Source: Streptococcus chenjunshii
Lineage (GTDB): Bacteria; Bacillota; Bacilli; Lactobacillales; Streptococcaceae
DNA length: 64,000 nt
Direction: 5' to 3'
Assembly: GCF_003086355.1 (NCBI RefSeq)
Contig: NZ_CP031733.1
Coordinates: 1,116,001 to 1,180,000 of the forward strand
Shown here piece after piece: positions 9,102 through 16,524 of the stretch. Under the pieces are notes generated by a model. It had not been told where the DNA came from and ran no database searches. It was given only the letters and a program-made list of their open reading frames with translations. The position numbers and the translations under genes were made by a program. Every line of letters starts with the position of its first letter. The first letter of the stretch is position 1.

Positions 9102-9111
9102 GATATATAAC
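9102..9111. promoter_or_regulatory. GATATATAAC, variant of the palindrome
   Basis: One mismatch to GTTATATAAC, followed by TTTTT as in copy 1. It lies 42 bp upstream of the -35 of promoter cassette copy 3. Confidence 0.35.
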
Positions 9112-9150
9112 TTTTTATATAAAAATGGTTTGAAATGATCAGCTGGAGAT

Positions 9151-9187
9151 GGTTTGTCCGCTTAACGCAAGAATTACTATTATCTCT
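9151..9187 (+). promoter_or_regulatory. Repeated promoter cassette, copy 3
   Basis: TTGTCC (9154-9159), an 18-bp spacer with the conserved CTTAACGCAAGAATT, and TATTAT (9178-9183). The leader has an inverted repeat TCTCTTAA/TTAAGAGA (9183-9208) before an AAAGGAG site. Confidence 0.6.
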
Positions 9188-9222
9188 TAAGATAGAACTA
9201 TTAAGAGAAAGGAGACGGATAG

Positions 9223-9528
9223 ATGGATGAAAAATATGGTGTTCCACGTGACATCTATGCCAAAGTAAAAATCATAGGTCTTTTTATGGCTGATATTGCC
9301 TTTGTAGGAGGTTCTGCAGTCGCTGCTCTTTCAGTAGGAACAAAAATTTTTCCTACAAGCCAATGGCCACAATTAATAGCCTTCATACTATTAACACCGC
9401 TGATGTGTCTTTATCTGGTTTTGCCAACCAACGGTGGAAAGAGGAATTGGCAAAGCATGTTTCTCTTTTTTAGGAGGCGACAAAAACGCTATATCAGCTT
9501 AAATTACCAGAGAGGAGATAAACGCTAA
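9223..9528 (+). CDS. VirB3/PrgI-like small membrane protein
   Basis: 101 residues with a VPRDIYAKVKI N terminus, two closely spaced membrane segments (about 18-40 and 47-66) and a basic C-terminal tail. This is the layout of VirB3/PrgI-type proteins that sit next to the VirB4 ATPase in type IV secretion operons. It has an AAAGGAGACGG ribosome site. Its stop overlaps the next start (TAATG), so the two are coupled. Confidence 0.7.
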   Translation: MDEKYGVPRDIYAKVKIIGLFMADIAFVGGSAVAALSVGTKIFPTSQWPQLIAFILLTPLMCLYLVLPTNGGKRNWQSMFLFFRRRQKRYISLNYQRGDKR

Positions 9529-10172
9529 TGGCGATTAAACAAAACCAATCCCAGCCTGAAGTCAAACGACAATTGGGACGGCAGCAGGAAAAAAAGCAAA
9601 GTCAAGAATATTTTGATCTTCATTCTTGTGTGGAGTTATTGGATGTTAAATCAATTATTGATAATAGTTCAGCTTACATTCAATTAGTTGACTATGGCTA
9701 TCTTCAGCTGATGGAAATACCAGGAAAAGACTTAGGATCACTTTCCTATAATGAAATCCGACGAACGATTGAAAATTTTGAAAAATGGTTAAGTGGCTTT
9801 AATACTGATATTCAGATTGAAACAACAACCTTGCCAACCAATACTGATACTCAGATTATGGATCTTCGACACCATTTAAGTTTGGTACGTCAAGAAAAGG
9901 CTAAGCTCTTGCCTGATTCTCGACGCTACATGCAACTGCATGATCGAGAACTGTTATTAAGAAATGAAATTCAGGTGGAAGAGAGTATCCAGCAGGAAAT
10001 CTATAACACTGAGTTCATTCTATGGCTCTTTGCGCCAACGACCACAGAATTGGATAATCTTGTTCGTAAGGCTAAGTCTTATGGAAATGGTGATTTTGTT
10101 CCTCAAGAGATAACCAGAATTAAGAAGGAACAAATTCTTAAACAATTTAATAACATGAATGAAAAAGTATAG
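9528..10172 (+). CDS. VirB4 N-terminal-domain-like protein (TrsD-like)
   Basis: 214 residues, no membrane segment. It has the features of the N-terminal domain of VirB4 ATPases: a CVELLDVKSIIDNSSAYIQLVDYGYLQLMEI opening (residues about 32-62), a predicted helical middle and FILWLFAPTTTELDNL near 165-180. The next gene supplies an ATPase-like part, so the usual single VirB4 chain appears split in two here. It is coupled to the VirB3-like gene by TAATG and separated from the next by 9 bases. Confidence 0.6.
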   Translation: MAIKQNQSQPEVKRQLGRQQEKKQSQEYFDLHSCVELLDVKSIIDNSSAYIQLVDYGYLQLMEIPGKDLGSLSYNEIRRTIENFEKWLSGFNTDIQIETTTLPTNTDTQIMDLRHHLSLVRQEKAKLLPDSRRYMQLHDRELLLRNEIQVEESIQQEIYNTEFILWLFAPTTTELDNLVRKAKSYGNGDFVPQEITRIKKEQILKQFNNMNEKV

Positions 10173-10181
10173 GAGGACGAT

Positions 10182-12131
10182 ATGCCAGAACTATCAAAGC
10201 GTAGGCAACGGCGCCTGAAAGCACAAGGCTATGATCTTGCTTTTCTCAGCCGCATTCAACCACAAGGAAATATTGACTTTAAAAAGGATGACCGTTCTTG
10301 GATGAGTGGTGACGGCTATCACACAGCACTTCACTTTTACGAGTATCCGTCAGAAGATCTAGATCGTTTTTGGTTATCTGATCTGATGCTGATTCCAGGA
10401 ACACGTTCGTTTTTATCGCTTTATCGGGCAAATAATAAGGAGCTTAAGAAAGAAATTAAAGATGCGATTGAAGAAAAATCAACTCGTATTACAGGTAACA
10501 GTAAAATTGTTGATAACCAGCAAGAGTTAGATGAAATCAAGGATCTGACTCAGCTGGATCGTGATATTAAGAAGAAAAATATTGCGATGTTAGGTATGTA
10601 CGTCCGAAACTATTCCTCTGCCTCAACTAAAGAAGACTTGTTTAAAAAGGTTGAGGATATTAAAGATAAGACATCAAACTTTAAGTCAACTATTCTCTCA
10701 GGTGAATTGGACTTTGAATATCATGCCCCTTTTATTCCAGCACAGTATCAAATAGATTTGCCTAATCGCAGACGTGGGATACCTATTAGAGCACATGATT
10801 TAGCAGGTGGTTATTTCTTTAATCACACTAAATTAGAGGATCAGAGAGGTGTCTATATGGGCTGGACACCGACGAAGGGAGCTGTCAATTTCAACTTCCT
10901 AGAACGTGATGAACGTCGAAGTCGTTCATTTATGATTTTATCAGGTAATCCTAAAATGGGGCAGCGCTCGTTCTTACTTAAGCATACAGATGGCCTTTAT
11001 GCTAAGGGCAACTTTATTCGTAACTTTGATGCAAACGGAACTTTTTTGGATCAAACACGTAAACAACATGGGCTCATTCTGGATCTTTCAGGTGAAGCCA
11101 ATCGGATTAATATCTTTCAAGTCTTCCCAACAGTTACCAATGAAGAGGGTACAGAAGTGGATAAGAAAAAGTCCTATAACCTTCATATCCAAAAACTCAA
11201 GAGCATCTTCAAGCTGCTCAATAGTGAAGTAACAGGTGATGACCTAACGACTTTCGGTAAGATGCTTAATGAATTTTACATTGAAGAAGGGTTGTGGGCA
11301 CGTAATCCTAAACTAAATCCAGAAAGACTAAAGGCTACGGACTTAGTAAATGAAGAATATCCAATCCTATCTGATTTTATTTTGTATACGGATGACTATA
11401 AGCGTAGTCTGATGAGTCAAGGTAAGCCTAATGAAATAGAAATTAAATCGGTCAATCGTATCTACAATACCTTCAATGAATTGCTGACAACGAATGCGGA
11501 GATGTTTGAAGGAACAACAGAATTCCAAGATATTTCTTCAGAGCAAGTAGTAACTTTTGATTTTTCAGGCCTTAAAGGAACCCCTCACTTACTCAATGCT
11601 CAAATCTTTTCAGTATTATCCTTAGTTTCAGCTGATATTGTCAACAATGGTAAACGTTGCAAGCAACTTTTAAAAACTAATTCTCATCTTACTGAGATGG
11701 ATATGGAACACTATGTCGTTAATATCAGTGAGGCACAAACATTGATCAATCCTAAGTATGAAAGCAGCGTTGAATTGCTAGCAGATATGATTGATTCCAT
11801 GGGAGAAAACTTTGCAGGTGTTGTTCTATCGGTTAATTCCCTTCGAGGGATTCTCTTTGAATCTGGAGCAGGCAACCACAAAGATCCATACGTAACAGCT
11901 GTTCAGCGTATCTTTGGCCTTATGCAATACCGTGTCTTTGCTCAGACGGACGAAACAAGTATTCCATTACTCGCTAATGCCTTGGCTGGGTCTATGAATC
12001 AGTCAGAGTTAGAGACACTGCCACGTTTGACTAAAGGACAACTGTTTATGAATATCGCAGGTGTTGGGAACTTGGTCTTCAATCAGCAGCTTCTAGCTCC
12101 TGAAGTCCAACGCTATGGCGGTATCCAGTAG
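10182..12131 (+). CDS. VirB4-like conjugation ATPase with degenerate nucleotide-binding motifs
   Basis: 649 residues, cytosolic, of the VirB4/TrsE type that normally drives assembly and substrate transfer of the channel. The gene context (after VirB3- and VirB4-N-like proteins, before the hydrolase) supports this. The P-loop position reads GNPKMGQRS at 255-263: the catalytic Lys is Gln261 and the following Ser/Thr is Arg262. The Walker B position reads VVNISEAQ at 512-519, with Ser516 where Asp is expected and Glu517 kept. It may therefore be inactive as an ATPase or work as a structural partner. The reading frame is intact. Confidence 0.75.
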   Translation: MPELSKRRQRRLKAQGYDLAFLSRIQPQGNIDFKKDDRSWMSGDGYHTALHFYEYPSEDLDRFWLSDLMLIPGTRSFLSLYRANNKELKKEIKDAIEEKSTRITGNSKIVDNQQELDEIKDLTQLDRDIKKKNIAMLGMYVRNYSSASTKEDLFKKVEDIKDKTSNFKSTILSGELDFEYHAPFIPAQYQIDLPNRRRGIPIRAHDLAGGYFFNHTKLEDQRGVYMGWTPTKGAVNFNFLERDERRSRSFMILSGNPKMGQRSFLLKHTDGLYAKGNFIRNFDANGTFLDQTRKQHGLILDLSGEANRINIFQVFPTVTNEEGTEVDKKKSYNLHIQKLKSIFKLLNSEVTGDDLTTFGKMLNEFYIEEGLWARNPKLNPERLKATDLVNEEYPILSDFILYTDDYKRSLMSQGKPNEIEIKSVNRIYNTFNELLTTNAEMFEGTTEFQDISSEQVVTFDFSGLKGTPHLLNAQIFSVLSLVSADIVNNGKRCKQLLKTNSHLTEMDMEHYVVNISEAQTLINPKYESSVELLADMIDSMGENFAGVVLSVNSLRGILFESGAGNHKDPYVTAVQRIFGLMQYRVFAQTDETSIPLLANALAGSMNQSELETLPRLTKGQLFMNIAGVGNLVFNQQLLAPEVQRYGGIQ

Positions 12132-12144
12132 AAAGGGGGATGAC

Positions 12145-12405
12145 ATGTCAAAAAAGGATCCACAAAAATTAGGACCAATCGCAAGACGAAAGCAAGCAAT
12201 CAATAACTATGTGACTGTACGAAAAATTAAGAGTCAGGAAGTTAGGGATTATTTCGCTTCAGAAGGTGAATCTGATCCAGAGCGTTTAGCGGCTCAAGAA
12301 GCACGTGATCAAGAATTTTTAAGTGGTCTGAAAAAATTAGGGATTGGTTTTATTGCCTTTTTAATCTTTTATGCCCTCATAAAAACCGTTCTAGGTCTAT
12401 GGTAG
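12145..12405 (+). CDS. Small membrane-anchored hypothetical protein
   Basis: 86 residues: a basic, hydrophilic N-terminal two thirds and one C-terminal membrane segment (about 62-82). The ATG at 12145 is chosen because AGGGGG at 12133-12138 is well spaced; an earlier in-frame start at 12115 would lie inside the virB4-like gene without a site. It is conserved in position only, between the ATPase and the wall hydrolase. No family recognised. Confidence 0.7.
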   Translation: MSKKDPQKLGPIARRKQAINNYVTVRKIKSQEVRDYFASEGESDPERLAAQEARDQEFLSGLKKLGIGFIAFLIFYALIKTVLGLW

Positions 12406-12418
12406 AAAGAGGGATGAA

Positions 12419-13768
12419 GTGAAAAAAGCAGTTTTAAAAGTACTGATTCCACTTGTTTCGCTCGTTTTTTTAATCAGTATAGGTGTAACGATATTAGCAG
12501 GTGTTTTAGGGTCTGTTGGTAGTTCGCAATCAAATTGTACAACAGAAGTTGCCACGTCCACCTCAACTGACTCATCTGTCTCTTCAGGAGACGGATCGAT
12601 AGATAGTTTTGTCAAGGAACATGAAGAAGCTTATATCCTTTCCTGGAAGGCCGGCGGTTTTCTCCCTTCTGCATCTATTACGCAAACTATGATTGAAAAT
12701 GGGTTTAACTTTTCCAATCCTAACGGGACCTCTTTCTGGCAGGCTCATAATATGGGAGGAGTTAAAACCTCAAGCAAGAGCAACTTTCCAATCACTATTG
12801 CGACTTATGGTGAAGATAGTGTTGATTTATCAGGAACTAAACCTGGAGCTAATGTCGGAGATGGAACTGGTGGTGCTTATACTTGGTTTTCGAGTTACGA
12901 TGCTGGAATTGTTGGCAAAGCTGAGTTCATGGCTCATCAAACTCTTTATACAGGAGCAATCAATAATACAGATGGAAAAAGTACTTTATCGGCTATTGCT
13001 GATGGGGGCTGGGCAACTGATGGTACCTACAAAACAAAACTTCTTGAAATGTACGATACGTTAGGTGCTAAGTATAAGTGGCTTGATGATAAGGCGATTG
13101 CTGTACATGGTGATAAACCTTATAAAGATAACACAGCTACATCTTCTTCAGGGACATCTAGCAATAGTGATTCTGAAGAAGAGACCTCAAGTGATAGTGG
13201 TTGTGATGGGGACGCCAGCTCAGGTGATGCTTCTGATGGGACTGGGATAATCCCAGGTGATGCGGCAGCTTGGGGCTATATTCCTGATAATCTGCCAAAT
13301 AGTCTGAAACAGTATATCATTGATCCTAAAAGTCTTGGTATGGCTTATGGTGAGGCAACAGGATGGTATCAGCCTGGAAGTAATGTTCTTGCTGGCCAGT
13401 GTGTTAACTTGACCATCTCTCTAGGAAATCATCTTTGGGGACATTCAGGATCTGTTTTCGGGAATGGAAAAGATCAGGCAGCCGCTTGGGCTTCCATTTT
13501 TGGAAATAGTGTCAAAAGTGCGCCTAAAAAAGGCGCAATCTTCTCTACTCAAAATGGTGGCGGCGGGTATGGCCATACTGGAATTGTCTGTCATGTCTTT
13601 GAAGATGGCAGTATTCTAATTGTGGAGCAAAATACACCACTATCCGGATGGGATTATTTCAATAAACCCTACACTTGGAACTATCGTATCTTGACGCCTG
13701 TGCAACAAATGTTGGAAATTACGACCTTTGCTTATCCAGATAATAAGCAGCCTAAATTAGGAAATTAG
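12419..13768 (+). CDS. VirB1-like wall hydrolase: glucosaminidase plus CHAP
   Basis: 449 residues, GTG start (the ATG five bases before runs into a stop). A membrane segment spans about 8-30. A mannosyl-glycoprotein endo-beta-N-acetylglucosaminidase-like (GH73) domain covers about 60-220 (ITQTMIENGFNFS, FWQAHNMGG, WATDGTYKTKLLEMY). A serine/aspartate-rich linker follows at about 235-280. The CHAP amidase/endopeptidase domain covers about 300-430, with catalytic Cys328 (GQCVNL) and His386 (YGHTG). It is the lytic component of Gram-positive conjugation machines (PrgK, TcpG, CwlT), which opens peptidoglycan locally for the channel. Confidence 0.9.
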   Translation: MKKAVLKVLIPLVSLVFLISIGVTILAGVLGSVGSSQSNCTTEVATSTSTDSSVSSGDGSIDSFVKEHEEAYILSWKAGGFLPSASITQTMIENGFNFSNPNGTSFWQAHNMGGVKTSSKSNFPITIATYGEDSVDLSGTKPGANVGDGTGGAYTWFSSYDAGIVGKAEFMAHQTLYTGAINNTDGKSTLSAIADGGWATDGTYKTKLLEMYDTLGAKYKWLDDKAIAVHGDKPYKDNTATSSSGTSSNSDSEEETSSDSGCDGDASSGDASDGTGIIPGDAAAWGYIPDNLPNSLKQYIIDPKSLGMAYGEATGWYQPGSNVLAGQCVNLTISLGNHLWGHSGSVFGNGKDQAAAWASIFGNSVKSAPKKGAIFSTQNGGGGYGHTGIVCHVFEDGSILIVEQNTPLSGWDYFNKPYTWNYRILTPVQQMLEITTFAYPDNKQPKLGN

Positions 13769-13785
13769 ATAAAAAGGATAGAAAA

Positions 13786-14370
13786 ATGATGAAAAGGATT
13801 AAAGATAACATGGTATTTATTGTTGCAATAATTCTCTTAATTACTTTGGCAGGTGTTGGTATTTACCAACATTTTAACAAAGAAACGGTTAAAGAAGATC
13901 CTAAAACGGAACAGGAAAAACAAAAAAGCGGTCAATCTTCTTCAGCTGAAGAAGAAACGGTGGATGAAAAAAATTATCGAACTGCCAAATTGAAGTTAGA
14001 ACATCCTTATACAGAAAGCAGTGAGGAGCAGAAACAACTAGTAGCCGAATCTTTTGATGAAGCTATGAAGGCTATCAGTCAAGCTAGCCATCTTACAGAA
14101 GTTAAGGGGACAATAGAGAACCATTTGTCCATGAGTCAAGATGGAATGATTCAAACTCTAGCAATGGCTATTCTCGTTAATGATTACAAATATCAGCCCT
14201 CTCAGCTAGAAGTTACGAAGTCAGAAAATGATGATGTGGTTCAATTTTTAATTGTTTTAACGAAAGAAAATGAAGACAATTGTTACTTCATTGGCAACTT
14301 TAATACAACGGTTAACCAAATACAGTTGAAAGCTTATGTTGGCGGAAATATTGGAGCTACTTTCGGTTAG
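13786..14370 (+). CDS. Bitopic membrane protein, VirB8-like candidate
   Basis: 194 residues: a short cytosolic end, one membrane segment (about 8-27), a charged Glu/Lys/Ser linker and an extracellular domain of about 120 residues. Single-pass proteins with a compact outer domain directly after the hydrolase are typically VirB8-like scaffolds (TcpC/PrgL type) in Gram-positive transfer operons. No diagnostic motif supports this; the call is topology plus position. It is the last gene of the transfer operon. Confidence 0.55.
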   Translation: MMKRIKDNMVFIVAIILLITLAGVGIYQHFNKETVKEDPKTEQEKQKSGQSSSAEEETVDEKNYRTAKLKLEHPYTESSEEQKQLVAESFDEAMKAISQASHLTEVKGTIENHLSMSQDGMIQTLAMAILVNDYKYQPSQLEVTKSENDDVVQFLIVLTKENEDNCYFIGNFNTTVNQIQLKAYVGGNIGATFG

Positions 14371-14383
14371 TTGGTTGTCCAAT

Positions 14384-14421
14384 AAAATACACAAATAGTT
14401 ATATAACTTTTTGTGTATTTT
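14384..14421. terminator. Inverted repeat with GTTATATAAC at its centre
   Basis: Arms AAAATACACAAA (14384-14395) and TTTGTGTATTTT (14410-14421) are perfect complements enclosing GTTATATAAC (14398-14407). With T and A tracts on both sides it can act as a terminator of the transfer operon and also holds palindrome copy 4. Confidence 0.65.
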
Positions 14422-14424
14422 TTA

Positions 14425-14453
14425 TTGACAAAGTTTAGCGTATAAGATAGAAT
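14425..14453 (+). promoter_or_regulatory. Promoter of the parA operon
   Basis: TTGACA (14425-14430), 17-bp spacer, TAGAAT (14448-14453). Confidence 0.8.
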
Positions 14454-14466
14454 AGAGATATAAAAA

Positions 14467-14488
14467 GTTATATAACAATTTATATAAC
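14467..14488. promoter_or_regulatory. Tandem palindromic operator downstream of the parA promoter
   Basis: GTTATATAAC (14467-14476) and TTTATATAAC (14479-14488) lie 13 and 25 bp after the -10, where a bound protein would block transcription. With copy 4 upstream of the -35, three sites bracket the promoter. This is the arrangement of an autoregulated partition operon whose centromere is the promoter itself. Confidence 0.6.
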
Positions 14489-14514
14489 TGATCGCATGTA
14501 AAGGGAGTGTATTT

Positions 14515-15333
14515 ATGAAGATTCAAACAACGAACCTAGATAAAGGTGGTGGTGGGAAAAGTAGCCACACGTACAACGAGGGGGATTGGTTGTCACGTAT
14601 CAAAAATAAGCGTGTCCTACTGATTGATGGAGCTAGAGAATGTAACTTAACGTATTCCTTTGATGTCACAAGTGAAAAAACAATCTATGATATTTTTACA
14701 ACAGGGGAATATGAAATTTGTCGGATCAATGATAACCTTAGTTTGATTCGTGGAGATGAGCGGCTAACCGATGAACAGTTAGATTTAGCCAGTCGAAATA
14801 ATAAATACCTTCAGTTATTTATGTGGTTCAGTGAACATTATGAAGAATTGGCTGAACAGTTTGATATTATTTTGATTGATACTCACAATGATGAAAGCCT
14901 AGTGACTGCAAACTTCATTGCTGTGTCAGATATTGTTCTAGGAGTAACGGATGCTTCGACAAATGGTTTTCGTGCTTGGTTGGCTCTTAAAAAGTTTGTC
15001 GATTACATCAAGAGTGAAGCAGTTGAAGTTATCACAAAGAAAAGCTACGTGAAGGCTGAAGCTTATCTCATTGGTAATAAAATCGAGTACTACGGTAATA
15101 ATGTGACAGACACCTGCAAACAATTTTTAGATGTTGTCCAGGAAGATGAAGCCTATCTGGGATCTATTCAGAAAAAAGAGCTAGTGGCCAAAAGTTTAGT
15201 CATTAACCAAAGTGTTTTTGAGCAGCGTGAACATATGACTACTAAACAAAAACAAGACCATCAGAAATTTTATGATAATATAGAGTATGTCTATGAAAAC
15301 ATCTTAACAGTACTAGAAGGAGAGGTCGCCTAA
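14515..15333 (+). CDS. ParA-family partition ATPase
   Basis: 272 residues. The deviant Walker A KGGGGKSS (Lys10 signature lysine, Lys15) and Walker B IILIDT (Asp122) identify the ParA/MinD group. The usual DxDPQ after the second strand is replaced by IDGARECN (Asp38), and the proline pair after Walker B is absent (DTHNDES), so it is a diverged branch. ParA proteins segregate plasmid copies by dynamic ATPase activity on the nucleoid. The presence next to a RepA_N protein implies that the excised circle can replicate and be partitioned. Its stop overlaps the next gene (TAATG). Confidence 0.85.
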   Translation: MKIQTTNLDKGGGGKSSHTYNEGDWLSRIKNKRVLLIDGARECNLTYSFDVTSEKTIYDIFTTGEYEICRINDNLSLIRGDERLTDEQLDLASRNNKYLQLFMWFSEHYEELAEQFDIILIDTHNDESLVTANFIAVSDIVLGVTDASTNGFRAWLALKKFVDYIKSEAVEVITKKSYVKAEAYLIGNKIEYYGNNVTDTCKQFLDVVQEDEAYLGSIQKKELVAKSLVINQSVFEQREHMTTKQKQDHQKFYDNIEYVYENILTVLEGEVA

Positions 15334-15605
15334 TGTCTGATAATCGCTTTGCTCAATTGAGAGATAATTTTGAAAAAGAACCATCTAAACGGCGAGTTCC
15401 AACGCCTCGAACAACAGCAGCACAAAAAGCGCCTGAGAGCTATAATAAGAAAGGGCGTTATCCATTTTCGCTGCATTACGATGTCCGCTATGAGAAGCTT
15501 GAAGAGCTTGTTGCATTCCATGGATCTAAGTCAGCTTCGGATTACTTGGAGAAATTAATTATCCAGGAGTGGGAGAAGATGCAGCGTAAGCTCAAAAATC
15601 AATAA
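15333..15605 (+). CDS. Small ParA partner, candidate centromere-binding protein
   Basis: 90 residues. The basic, disordered-looking N-terminal half (arginine, proline) is followed by FSLHYDVRYEKLEELVAFHGSKSASDYLEKLIIQEWEK, which has the strand-helix-helix look of a ribbon-helix-helix dimer. It is translationally coupled to parA. In small partition systems this gene encodes the DNA-binding ParB analogue that binds repeats at the par promoter. It is the best candidate to bind the GTTATATAAC sites. The fold is read by eye. Confidence 0.6.
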   Translation: MSDNRFAQLRDNFEKEPSKRRVPTPRTTAAQKAPESYNKKGRYPFSLHYDVRYEKLEELVAFHGSKSASDYLEKLIIQEWEKMQRKLKNQ

Positions 15606-15622
15606 AGATAGGAAGTATGACA

Positions 15623-16018
15623 ATGACTTATTTATCAAAATTATCTGATTTAGACGAATCATTGAATGATTTGGATTCTGAACAAATCTATATTCCCAAA
15701 GTACTCCTTGGGAATGAAGATTTTAAGGGGCTGAAACCCAAGGAGGTGTTACTGTATTCTTTTTTATTAAATCGGTTAAGAGAGCCGTTTGATTTTATTC
15801 AAAAAGGGTATGATGAAAATGGCTATACCTTTGTTCAGTTCAAGGTTGACGAATTATGTGAACTGCTGAATCAGAGCAAAAGTACTGTCATTTCTTTAAA
15901 GAAAAGGTTACAACAATATGGTTTGATTGAAGAAGTTAAAGTAGGCAATAATCAGCCGAATCGAATTTATTTAACAGATAAGCTTGTTCATTATATAGCA
16001 CAAGGAGAGGGATTATGA
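15623..16018 (+). CDS. RepA_N-domain replication initiator-like protein, short
   Basis: 131 residues. YIPKVLLGNEDFKGLKPKEVLLYSFLLNR, YTFVQFKVDELCELLNQSKSTVISLKKRLQQYGLIEE and PNRIYL match the N-terminal winged-helix domain of RepA_N initiators (PF06970) over nearly the whole length. Full RepA proteins have about 300 or more residues with a host-specific C-terminal domain, which is missing here. The ATG at 15623 is preferred: AGGAAG (15610-15615) is 7 bases upstream, whereas the ATG at 15617 nearly touches it. It may be a regulator derived from RepA or work with host replication proteins. Confidence 0.75.
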   Translation: MTYLSKLSDLDESLNDLDSEQIYIPKVLLGNEDFKGLKPKEVLLYSFLLNRLREPFDFIQKGYDENGYTFVQFKVDELCELLNQSKSTVISLKKRLQQYGLIEEVKVGNNQPNRIYLTDKLVHYIAQGEGL

Positions 16019-16374
16019 TTATTTTTGTTTCTATCAAAAAGCTTGTTCAGACATTCTGGTGGTTGATAGCAGCAATAGCGCTGTATATCTTCTATCAGTC
16101 TATTGGTTTAAACATGTTCTTCTTGCTAGTTATTGGACTTCTGGCACTGAAGTTTGTGCCTGTTCTGGTATTGCCAATTATCATTATTGCTCTAGGAGTC
16201 CATTTCTCAGGTGGCTTTTCGTTCATTGCGGACTTTTTAGAAACAGGAATTGTTATGCTTATAGGCTTTCCTTTTGTCCTCGTGACTTGGCTATTTATTG
16301 ATGAACAGATAAGAGCCTTTAAAGAGGCTAAAAAGCTAAAAACCAAAGGGGCTGTCTACGGAAAAAGGAAATAA
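16015..16374 (+). CDS. Small polytopic membrane protein of the par/rep operon
   Basis: 119 residues with about three hydrophobic segments (8-30, 33-62, 73-98) and a lysine-rich tail. It overlaps the RepA_N gene by 4 bases (ATGA), so it is the last gene of the same operon, and a terminator follows. No family recognised. Confidence 0.7.
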   Translation: MIIFVSIKKLVQTFWWLIAAIALYIFYQSIGLNMFFLLVIGLLALKFVPVLVLPIIIIALGVHFSGGFSFIADFLETGIVMLIGFPFVLVTWLFIDEQIRAFKEAKKLKTKGAVYGKRK

Positions 16375-16400
16375 CATTTCAGAATTATATTAAACACAGG

Positions 16401-16434
16401 AGTCTTTCCATTATTTATTGGAAGGGCTTTTTTT
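16401..16434 (+). terminator. Terminator of the par/rep operon
   Basis: CTTTCCA and TGGAAGG arms with an 8-base loop, followed by GCTTTTTTT. Confidence 0.8.
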
Positions 16435-16524
16435 AATTCAGAATTAAAATAAATTTGAAAAGAAAATGCTGAATCTATAAAATAAGGCTCGTTATTTCAA
16501 AATTAAAGGAGAGGAAGAGGGCAG

